Assembly: GCA_004296145.1 (NCBI GenBank)
Contig: SEBM01000220.1
Span: 1 to 6,937, forward strand
Direction of reading: 5' to 3'
Length of the DNA stretch: 6,937 nucleotides
DNA from: Flavobacterium sp.
GTDB taxonomy: Bacteria; Bacteroidota; Bacteroidia; Flavobacteriales; Flavobacteriaceae
Shown here: piece by piece, positions 1 to 4,245 of the stretch
Numbering within the stretch: position 1 is the stretch's first letter
Layout: every line of letters starts with the position of its first letter
Position numbers and translations under genes: made by a program
The notes under the pieces: model-generated
The model's database searches: none
What the model saw: only the letters and a program-made list of their open reading frames with translations
What the model was told of the DNA's origin: nothing

Positions 1-121
1 TTGTACAAAATAATGGAGAAAAAAAAAATTAAAATTGTTACTAAAATTTCGAAAGAATAAAAAAAACTGTTCGTTTAGATTTTTGGTGGGTTTTATTTTT
101 AGAACCGCACAGTGGTATATA

Positions 122-144
122 AATTCTATAAATATAGTAGAATT
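122..144. repeat. Inverted repeat, candidate operator left of the Rrf2-family gene
   Basis: AATTCTA (122-128) and TAGAATT (138-144) form a perfect 7-bp inverted repeat around nine bases. A second overlapping repeat, CTATA-AA-TATAG, sits at 126-137. The element lies 14 bases beyond the stop of the Rrf2-family gene, in a spacer that continues to the left window edge. Rrf2 proteins bind AT-rich dyads as dimers, so this could be an operator for the regulator or for an unseen gene to the left. That is inference. It could also be a weak transcript-end hairpin for the Rrf2 gene, although no T-run follows it on the minus strand. In DNA this AT-rich, chance is a real alternative. The rest of 1-158 holds only a short hairpin (89-106, 7 bp with one G-U pair on the plus strand) and no supported gene. 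Confidence 0.35.
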
Positions 145-158
145 AAAGAAATATTTTT

Positions 159-572
159 TTATTTATTCACCAATGAAGCGATAGTGATCCCTTCCATAGC
201 CTTTAAAGTTTTGTCTCTGATAAGCACTAAACCCTGATGCAGACTGCATTCAGACTCTGTCTTACAATCGGAACAAGGCTCATAAAAATTTAAAGAAGCA
301 CAAGGTAAAAGTGCGATTGCACCGTCAAATAAACGGTGAATTTCTGCCAAAGTGATATCATTTTTAGATTTTATCAGATAATATCCGCCAAATTTTCCCT
401 GCTTACTGCTCACAAAACGTCCACGTTTTAGATCCAATAAAATCTGCTCTAAAAACTTTTTAGGTATGTTGGCACCATCAGCAATTTCTATTGTTTTAGA
501 AATGTGATTTTCGTCCTGTTCTGCTAAATAAAGTAAGGCCTTAAGGGCATATTTTGCTTTATGTGATAACAT
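159..572 (-). CDS. Rrf2-family transcriptional regulator with iron-sulfur-type cysteines
   Basis: This 137-residue protein has the normal length and layout of the Rrf2 family (IscR, NsrR, CymR, RsrR relatives). Residues 1-70 form a winged helix-turn-helix: an N-terminal SHKAKYALKALLYLA helix, the recognition stretch IPKKFLEQILLDLKRGRFV at about 36-54, then the wing SKQGKFGGYYL. The C-terminal part has four cysteines (C91, C100, C103, C109) and H112. C103-x5-C109-x2-H112 has the same spacing as C98-x5-C104-x2-H107 of E. coli IscR, while the first IscR cysteine is replaced by C91 or C100 at different spacing. This suggests a 2Fe-2S or 4Fe-4S cofactor and control by redox state, nitric oxide or Fe-S/sulfur status; the effector cannot be decided from sequence. 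The ATG at 572 gives the canonical N-terminus, with no Shine-Dalgarno sequence. The 87-base gap from the TPM gene and the dyads on both sides suggest a separate regulatory unit. Confidence 0.9.
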   Translation of the reverse strand: MLSHKAKYALKALLYLAEQDENHISKTIEIADGANIPKKFLEQILLDLKRGRFVSSKQGKFGGYYLIKSKNDITLAEIHRLFDGAIALLPCASLNFYEPCSDCKTESECSLHQGLVLIRDKTLKAMEGITIASLVNK

Positions 573-581
573 CTATTTTAG

Positions 582-611
582 TTATGAATTATAAATTGTT
601 AATTATGAATT
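582..611. repeat. Degenerate AT-rich direct repeat in the TPM-Rrf2 spacer
   Basis: The 9-mer TTATGAATT occurs at 582-590 and 603-611, a spacing of exactly 21 bases. On the minus strand the copies are separated by a stretch containing AACAAT. A similarly organised pair with the same 21-base spacing and the same AACAAT word occurs at 1927-1958. I read these as degenerate low-complexity spacer repeats of the kind common in Flavobacterium; the function is unknown. Confidence 0.5.
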
Positions 612-633
612 TGCAGAAATATTCAACTGCAAA
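610..633. repeat. 7-bp inverted repeat upstream of the Rrf2-family gene
   Basis: TTTGCAG (610-616) and CTGCAAA (627-633) are a perfect inverted repeat around ten bases. It lies between the stop of the glycine-rich TPM gene and the start of the Rrf2-family gene, 37 bases upstream of that start. It could be an operator for autoregulation or part of a weak terminator for the upstream operon. No T-run follows it on the minus strand, which argues against a standard intrinsic terminator. It does not share its arm sequence with the dyad at 122-144, so one protein binding both is not supported. Confidence 0.35.
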
Positions 634-658
634 CTAAAAACTGCGACCGAAAACTAAA
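627..658. repeat. Degenerate CTGC...AAACTAAA direct repeat
   Basis: CTGC occurs at 627-630 and 641-644, and AAACTAAA at 631-638 and 651-658, giving two imperfect copies of a CTGCrAnC-nAAAACTAAA-like unit. The tract begins immediately after the TPM gene's stop codon on the minus strand. It differs in sequence from the neighbouring TTATGAATT repeat. It is probably a low-complexity spacer repeat; no function is apparent. Confidence 0.4.
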
Positions 659-659
659 T

Positions 660-1481
660 CTACCAGCTTCCGCTAGAACCTCCTCCGGAGAATCCACCGC
701 CGCCAAATCCGCCGCCGAAGCCGCCTCCGCCACCAGATGATCCACCGCCGAAGCCTCCAAAACCGCCTCCGCCGCTTCTTCCCAGATTGCTTAAAATAAT
801 GACATCAAGTAAACTTGGACCGCCACCGCTATTTCCGGAATTGCCTCCGCCGCCTCTTTTGTTTCGAGACAACAAAATTAACACAATTACGACAATAACA
901 ATGAATGGAATTAAAGGAAAATCATTTCCTTTGGTTTGCTTGCGTTCACCTTTGTATTTTCCTTTAAAAACATCAATTAACGCATCGGTTCCTTTATCAA
1001 GTCCGTTGTAATAACTTCCTGCTTTAAATTCAGGAATAATAATATTTCTGATGATTTCTCCGCCAATTCCGGCTGTCAGACGATCTTCTAAGCCATATCC
1101 CGGGTTTATGGCAATTTTTTTCTCTTTTTTGGCGAGTAAAATAATAACGCCGTTGTCATCTTGTTTCGTTCCGCCAACGCCCCATTTTTGTCCCCAGTTT
1201 GTAGCAAGCTGGTTCACATTTTCATTTTCCAGACTTTCAATTGTAATCACTACAATTTGTGTTGTAGTAGAGTCAGAATAGCGAATTAGTTTTTCCTCTA
1301 ATTGGGATTTCTCAGTTGCACTTAAAACATTCGCATAATCATAAACCGAAGTTTGAAAACTTGGTTTCTCCGGAATTTTAAATTGAGCAAAAACAGTACT
1401 GAAAGTAAAAAAAGCGATTAACAGAAAGGATAATTGAAAAATTCCTTTAGAATTTGATGTTTTATTTTGGAAAAATTTCAT
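660..1481 (-). CDS. Secreted/membrane-anchored TPM-domain protein with glycine-rich C-terminus (YgcG-like)
   Basis: This 273-residue protein begins with a signal peptide (hydrophobic core about residues 16-30, likely cleavage after VFA at 32). The TPM domain (PF04536; TLP18.3/Psb32/MOLO-1) runs from about 44 to 175. Its hallmarks include DYANVLS (48-54), QIVVITIESL (75-84), WGQKWGVGGTKQDDNGVIILLAKKEKK and INPGYGLED (125-133), then the closing YYNGLDKGTDALI segment. A transmembrane helix follows at about 189-205, then the basic RNKR (206-209), and finally a tail in which 25 of the last 37 residues are glycine, ending in GGGSSGSW. That ending is common in YgcG-type TPM proteins. The positive-inside rule places the TPM domain outside the membrane and the glycine-rich tail in the cytoplasm (inference). 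Family activity is poorly defined; acid phosphatase activity is reported only for the plant TLP18.3 member. The gene starts three bases after the preceding TPM gene's stop, so the two are coupled. Confidence 0.9.
   Translation of the reverse strand: MKFFQNKTSNSKGIFQLSFLLIAFFTFSTVFAQFKIPEKPSFQTSVYDYANVLSATEKSQLEEKLIRYSDSTTTQIVVITIESLENENVNQLATNWGQKWGVGGTKQDDNGVIILLAKKEKKIAINPGYGLEDRLTAGIGGEIIRNIIIPEFKAGSYYNGLDKGTDALIDVFKGKYKGERKQTKGNDFPLIPFIVIVVIVLILLSRNKRGGGGNSGNSGGGPSLLDVIILSNLGRSGGGGFGGFGGGSSGGGGGFGGGFGGGGFSGGGSSGSW
663..776 (-). repeat. GC-rich low-complexity segment encoding the glycine-rich tail
   Basis: This is the most GC-rich stretch of the window: runs of CCG/CCA/CCT triplets on the plus strand, which read as glycine codons in the minus-strand TPM gene (residues 236-273). 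It contains imperfect internal repeats of a GGGGFGG unit. The composition follows from glycine codons and needs no explanation by foreign DNA. Such tracts are prone to slippage, so tail length may vary between strains (inference). Confidence 0.6.
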
Positions 1482-1484
1482 TGT

Positions 1485-1922
1485 TTATCCTTTTGAGATT
1501 TCGTTTGATAATTCGTTTGTGTCATTATCCGACCACGGAAAATATTTTTTTAATTGCTCTCCGGCATTCAGAATACCGTCAACAATTCCTTGTTTAAAAT
1601 TTCCGGCTTTAAAATGGTTGGTCATTACATCTTTGGTACAATCCCAAAAATCATCAGACACAACATCATTTATTCCTTTATCGCCGCAAATCACGAAATT
1701 TTTATCTTCAACTGCAAAATAGAGAAGAACCCCATTTTGTAATTGGGTTTTATCCATTTCTAATTCATGAAAAACTTCTAAAGCCCTGTCAAAATGGGCT
1801 TTAGAAGTTGTTTTTTCTATATGTACTCTAATTTCGCCAGAAGTATTTTCTTCAGCCATGCGAATAGCTTCAACAATTTCCTGCTCTTCTTCTTTGGATA
1901 AAAAATCTTCTACTTTTGACAT
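1485..1922 (-). CDS. TPM-domain protein without signal peptide
   Basis: This 145-residue protein consists almost wholly of a TPM-type domain. Visible family features are AEENTSGEIRVHIE (23-36), the central NGVLLYFAVEDKNFVICGDKGI (63-84), and a C-terminal FW...DVMTNHFKAGNFKQGIVDGI...GEQLKKYFP segment (92-129). There is no signal peptide or membrane helix, so it should be cytosolic, unlike the following TPM protein, which is exported or membrane-anchored. The pairing of a short soluble TPM protein with a longer glycine-rich one directly after LemA is a recurrent Bacteroidota arrangement (from knowledge of the families). The two TPM proteins are divergent paralogues, not a recent duplication. 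The molecular function is unknown. The start at 1922 is the only ATG giving the complete N-terminal helix; upstream sequence is A-rich with no Shine-Dalgarno. Confidence 0.85.
   Translation of the reverse strand: MSKVEDFLSKEEEQEIVEAIRMAEENTSGEIRVHIEKTTSKAHFDRALEVFHELEMDKTQLQNGVLLYFAVEDKNFVICGDKGINDVVSDDFWDCTKDVMTNHFKAGNFKQGIVDGILNAGEQLKKYFPWSDNDTNELSNEISKG
1488..1494 (-). promoter_or_regulatory. Shine-Dalgarno-like site for the second TPM gene, inside the end of the first
   Basis: On the minus strand AAAAGGA lies seven bases before the ATG at 1481 and is read as the final Lys-Gly codons of the preceding TPM gene, whose TAA overlaps it directly. With a stop-to-start gap of three bases this points to translational coupling by reinitiation. 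The site stands out because the other starts in this window lack a Shine-Dalgarno sequence, as is usual in Bacteroidota. The purine run may instead simply reflect the Lys-Gly codons. Confidence 0.4.
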
Positions 1923-1926
1923 TTGA

Positions 1927-1958
1927 TTGATTTTAGAGTTTAGATTGTTGATTTTAGA
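1927..1958. repeat. Degenerate TTGATTTTAGA direct repeat in the LemA-TPM spacer
   Basis: TTGATTTTAGA occurs at 1927-1937 and 1948-1958, a spacing of 21 bases, with a partial third copy (GTTTAGATTG) between them. On the minus strand it reads as TCTAAAATC units around an AACAAT word, paralleling the arrangement at 582-611. It occupies most of the 55-base spacer between lemA and the first TPM gene. It is probably a low-complexity repeat of the Flavobacterium type; no regulatory role can be shown. Confidence 0.5.
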
Positions 1959-1977
1959 TTTATTTCTCTAAAATTTA

Positions 1978-2562
1978 TTAGAATTTTACTTCAACTGGTT
2001 TATCTGCACCTGTAGAAGCTTCAAAATATGGTTTTTCTTTATATTTTCCTAAAAACCAATTGTTCGGAATTGCTAAAATATATCCGTTGTATTCCTGAAC
2101 AGATTCATTAAAACGAGTTCTGGCTGTCAAAATTTGATTTTCAGTACTTGCCAATTCATCCTGTAATTTCAGGAAGTTTTCATTTGCTTTTAATGTTGGA
2201 TATTGTTCAACAGAAACCAATAATCTTGATAAAGAGGAACTAACACCACTCTGAGCCTGATTGAACTGAGCCAATTGCTCCGGAGTTACATTACTTGGGT
2301 CAATAGTTACAGAAGTTGCTTTTGCACGAGCTTCAATAACAGCAGTTAAAGTAGATTTTTCAAAATCAGCTGCACCTTTTACAGTGTTTACTAAATTCCC
2401 GATAAGGTCATTTCTTCTTTGGTAAGCAGTTTGTACATTTCCCCACTCTTTGTTTACAGCCTGACTGTATTTCAATCCGTTATTTTTAATTCCGATTGAC
2501 CAAAAAGCTATAATAGCAACCAGTACTACAATAATTCCTACGGGGATTAACCATTTTTTCAT
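1978..2562 (-). CDS. lemA: LemA family membrane-anchored helical protein
   Basis: This 194-residue protein has the usual length for the LemA family (PF04011). It has one N-terminal membrane helix (about 4-23, after MKKW) followed by an extracytoplasmic helical bundle. Family signatures are W40-GNVQTAYQRRNDLIGNLVNTVKG (40-63), EQYPTLKANENF (119-130), LQDELASTENQI (133-144) and RTRFNESVQEYNGYI (149-162). The N-terminal segment has no lipobox cysteine, so it should act as an uncleaved anchor, with the bundle in the periplasm. No enzymatic residues are known; members are thought to act as scaffolds or partners of envelope proteins. The gene lies between a MerR-type gene and two TPM genes on the same strand with short spacers (43 and 55 bases), consistent with one operon and with a LemA-TPM functional partnership. 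The start at 2562 gives the typical MKKW N-terminus; no Shine-Dalgarno is present. Confidence 0.93.
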   Translation of the reverse strand: MKKWLIPVGIIVVLVAIIAFWSIGIKNNGLKYSQAVNKEWGNVQTAYQRRNDLIGNLVNTVKGAADFEKSTLTAVIEARAKATSVTIDPSNVTPEQLAQFNQAQSGVSSSLSRLLVSVEQYPTLKANENFLKLQDELASTENQILTARTRFNESVQEYNGYILAIPNNWFLGKYKEKPYFEASTGADKPVEVKF

Positions 2563-2605
2563 GTTTGTTTTGATTTAAGTTGGTTTTTAATTTTTTTAAA
2601 TGATA

Positions 2606-2938
2606 TTATAATTCGTTTTTGATTTCGTTTAATTGTGTTTTGATGGATTCTAATTTACGTATAATTTCGAATTTATCTAACGTTTTCTTTTGGCCTTCTT
2701 TTAGATGCGTTTTGGCTCCGTCAAGTGTAAAACCACGTTCTTTAACTAAATGATAAATTAATTGCAAATTGGTAATGTCCTCAGGAGTAAACATTCTGTT
2801 GCCTTTCGCATTCTTTTTTGGTTTCAGGATATCAAATTCGCTGTCCCAAAATCGTATCAAAGACGCATTGACATTAAAAGCTTTGGCTACTTCGCCAATG
2901 CTGAAATATCTTTTATCTTTAGAAAGCTCAATATGCAT
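2606..2938 (-). CDS. Short MerR-family DNA-binding protein without effector domain
   Basis: This 110-residue protein is a transcription factor candidate. Residues 11-80 form a MerR-type winged helix-turn-helix: YFSIGEVAKAFNVNASLIRFWDSEF (11-35) is the helix-turn-helix, PKKNAKGNRMFTPEDI (40-55) the wing, and LQLIYHLVKERGFTLDGAKTHL (58-79) the following helices. Residues 84-110 are a charged heptad-like helix (TLDKFEIIRKLESIKTQLNEIK) likely to form the antiparallel dimer coiled coil. There is no C-terminal ligand domain and no cysteine, so it is unlikely to sense metals, thiols or redox directly. Classical MerR proteins are usually longer. It lies between the M23 peptidase gene (48-base gap) and lemA (43-base gap), suggesting that it is co-transcribed with, and may regulate, this envelope gene group; the target is unknown. 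The start at 2938 places the HTH 10 residues from the N-terminus, as expected. Confidence 0.88.
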   Translation of the reverse strand: MHIELSKDKRYFSIGEVAKAFNVNASLIRFWDSEFDILKPKKNAKGNRMFTPEDITNLQLIYHLVKERGFTLDGAKTHLKEGQKKTLDKFEIIRKLESIKTQLNEIKNEL

Positions 2939-2986
2939 GATTTTTGTTTTTCTTTTATTTATTCAAACTTACTACTTTTTACACGA

Positions 2987-3964
2987 TTAATCTAATGACT
3001 GGTTTTCCAGGTTAGCCATTTGTGAAATAGCAACATATTCTACCGCCGAAATATTTCCGTAATAAAAATTCAGCGGATTCACGACTTTTCCATCTTTATG
3101 AACTTCATAATGGCAATGCGGACCTTCAGATCTTCCGGTACTTCCAACATATCCGATCACATCACCGCGTTTTACATGTTGACCCGGTCTGCAATTGTAT
3201 TTGCTTAAATGAGCGTACAGACTTTCATATCCAAAACCATGCCTTATGACAACATGGTTCCCAAAACCTGACGCCGTATTGTCAGCTCTGTCTACAACAC
3301 CGTCGCCTGTGGCATAAACAGGAGAACCTGTATTGGCCGTGAAGTCCATTCCGTTATGCATTTTTCGCACTTTCGTGAAAGGATCGATGCGATATCCAAA
3401 GCCGGATGCGACACGTTTTAAGTTCTCATTTCGGACTGGCTGAATGGCAGGAATTGCCAATAATAGATTTCCTTTTACTTTAGCCAGTTTTAAAATTTCA
3501 TCCAATGATTTTGACTGGATCGCCAATTGTTTAGAAAGTTTATCAATACGTTTTGTCGTATTCAAAACCAATTGAGTGTTGTTGTATCCTTCTAAATCCT
3601 TATATCTTTTTAAGTCTTTAAAACCTGATTTTCGTATAGAATCCGGAATTTCGGTTTTATTAAAATAAACTCTGTAAATGTTATTGTCTCTGTCTTCCAT
3701 TGCTTCTGCCACATCATTGATCTGGTCCATCTTTTTATTCAAAATGGCATATTGCAATTTTAGATTCTCAATTTCACGCGCTTGCAAACGATCTTTTGGT
3801 GTTTTAAAATAGGTTGTATTAATTAAGAGCACAAAAATTAAAAAACCAAACAGAGCCGAAGCCAGTAAAAACAGCATAGCATAACCAATTTTAATCCTTT
3901 TTTTGGTTTTTATTTTCGTATACGCCAGATTTTCTGAGTCGTAATAATATTTTACTTTCGCCAT
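2987..3964 (-). CDS. Membrane-anchored M23 (LytM/lysostaphin-type) peptidoglycan endopeptidase
   Basis: This 325-residue protein has a cytoplasmic N-terminus of about 25 residues, rich in Lys and Tyr, and one transmembrane helix (about 27-48). A periplasmic helical, probably coiled-coil, region follows (about 58-95 and 128-162), then the M23 domain (about 183-300). The catalytic set looks complete: H203-x3-D207 in HNGMD, H252 in YAHLS, and H283-x-H285 in GPHCHYEV. H203, D207 and H285 are the expected zinc ligands, and H252 and H283 the expected catalytic histidines. It is therefore predicted to be an active zinc metallopeptidase cutting peptide cross-links in peptidoglycan, rather than a degenerate EnvC/NlpD-type activator. 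The region VASGFGYRIDPF...MHNGMDFTA...GSPVYATGDGVV is typical of the family in Bacteroidota. It is divergent from alaS across a 281-base spacer and is the first gene of the minus-strand series. Confidence 0.94.
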   Translation of the reverse strand: MAKVKYYYDSENLAYTKIKTKKRIKIGYAMLFLLASALFGFLIFVLLINTTYFKTPKDRLQAREIENLKLQYAILNKKMDQINDVAEAMEDRDNNIYRVYFNKTEIPDSIRKSGFKDLKRYKDLEGYNNTQLVLNTTKRIDKLSKQLAIQSKSLDEILKLAKVKGNLLLAIPAIQPVRNENLKRVASGFGYRIDPFTKVRKMHNGMDFTANTGSPVYATGDGVVDRADNTASGFGNHVVIRHGFGYESLYAHLSKYNCRPGQHVKRGDVIGYVGSTGRSEGPHCHYEVHKDGKVVNPLNFYYGNISAVEYVAISQMANLENQSLD

Positions 3965-3986
3965 ATTTTAAAATACGCTATTTTTG
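3956..3986 (+). promoter_or_regulatory. Candidate Bacteroidota sigma-70-type promoter reading toward alaS
   Basis: TATTTTTG at 3979-3986 matches the Bacteroidota -7 consensus TAnnTTTG exactly. TTTC at 3956-3959 matches the -33 TTTG in three of four bases, with exactly 19 bases between them, the known optimum. Transcription would start near 3991-3995, about 250 bases before the alaS ATG. The -33 element lies over the first codons of the divergent M23 gene. A single match in AT-rich DNA is not proof. Alternatives are a nearer alaS promoter (TACATTTT at 4227-4234 is a weaker match) or chance. No comparably good minus-strand promoter for the M23 gene was found in the spacer. Confidence 0.35.
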
Positions 3987-4004
3987 CAGCTTGTAAAATA
4001 AATT

Positions 4005-4049
4005 AGTCGAACAAGATTACTAAATGTTTCAGTTGTTGGCGACTTTTTT
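4005..4049 (+). terminator. Hairpin plus T-run in the alaS upstream spacer: candidate attenuator or small-RNA terminator
   Basis: AGTCGAACAA (4005-4014) pairs with TTGTT-GG-CGACT (4033-4044): ten base pairs with a two-base GG bulge and an 18-base loop, followed directly by six T's (4044-4049). On the plus strand this has the form of an intrinsic terminator. It sits about 10-15 bases after the predicted start from the promoter match at 3956-3986. If both are real, they would give a small RNA of about 55 bases or a premature-termination point in the alaS leader. The loop is long for a terminator, and half the stem is AT-rich, which weakens the call. Confidence 0.3.
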
Positions 4050-4060
4050 ACAAGAACAAA

Positions 4061-4076
4061 ATAATTTGATAATTTG
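4061..4076. repeat. Perfect tandem duplication of ATAATTTG
   Basis: ATAATTTG occurs twice head to tail (4061-4068, 4069-4076), followed by GGGG. It is part of the low-complexity AT-rich material in the M23-alaS spacer. No function is apparent. Confidence 0.5.
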
Positions 4077-4103
4077 GGGGAATTACATAATTATATAATG
4101 CGC

Positions 4104-4153
4104 AAAATAGGTAAATTATTGTTGTAAAACATAAGTTTTTAACTTTCTATTTT
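4104..4153 (+). other. Nested AT-rich inverted repeats in the alaS leader
   Basis: AAAATAG (4104-4110) and CTATTTT (4147-4153) are complementary. They enclose a smaller hairpin, GTT-gt-AAAAC / GTTTT-t-AAC (4121-4143), with loop ATAA. In an RNA reaching alaS from a distant promoter these could form a nested stem. Pairing is almost all A-U, so stability would be low and chance is likely in this composition. It does not match any riboswitch or T-box that I recognise. Confidence 0.2.
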
Positions 4154-4194
4154 AAAATTAGTGCATTATTTAATTTGAGATGATTTCTAATTAT

Positions 4195-4242
4195 CACATT
4201 ATCAAATTGACACATTTGTAAACAGATACATTTTCTAATTTA
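4195..4242. repeat. Three degenerate 16-bp tandem repeats just before the alaS start
   Basis: The units are 4195-4210, 4211-4226 and 4227-4242. Each begins [C/T]ACATT and has AA at unit positions 11-12 and A at position 16. By direct comparison units 1 and 2 share 11 of 16 bases, units 1 and 3 share 12, and units 2 and 3 share 9. The array ends three bases before the alaS ATG. The 9-mer TTTCTAATT is also repeated at 4184-4192 and 4232-4240. It could be a decayed spacer repeat, a phased binding site on the promoter or leader, or chance in AT-rich DNA. Confidence 0.4.
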
Positions 4243-4245
4243 AAT

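Noticed and set aside
1..8. Palindrome TTGTACAA at the left edge
   Set aside because: It is short and cut off from its context at the window edge, so nothing can be inferred.
663..776. GC-rich island as horizontally acquired DNA
   Set aside because: The composition is fully explained by glycine codons in the tail of the TPM protein.
787..1281. Plus-strand reading frames (74 and 76 codons) inside the glycine-rich TPM gene
   Set aside because: They are antisense to a clear gene. The proline-rich one is just the complement of glycine codons, and neither resembles a known protein.
1519..1742. Two overlapping plus-strand frames (67 and 62 codons) inside the short TPM gene
   Set aside because: Both are antisense shadows of a recognised domain, and they overlap each other in different frames.
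2762..2995. Two plus-strand frames across the MerR-type gene
   Set aside because: They are antisense to a well-supported helix-turn-helix gene, overlap in two frames and have no recognisable domain.
4090..4099. Perfect palindrome ATTATATAAT
   Set aside because: A ten-base all-AT palindrome is expected by chance in such a spacer and has no supporting context.
3965..4245. T-box or other known riboswitch controlling alaS
   Set aside because: No T-box bulge sequence or specifier-type architecture is visible, and this regulation is not typical of Bacteroidota. Only short AT-rich dyads and one hairpin with a T-run are present.
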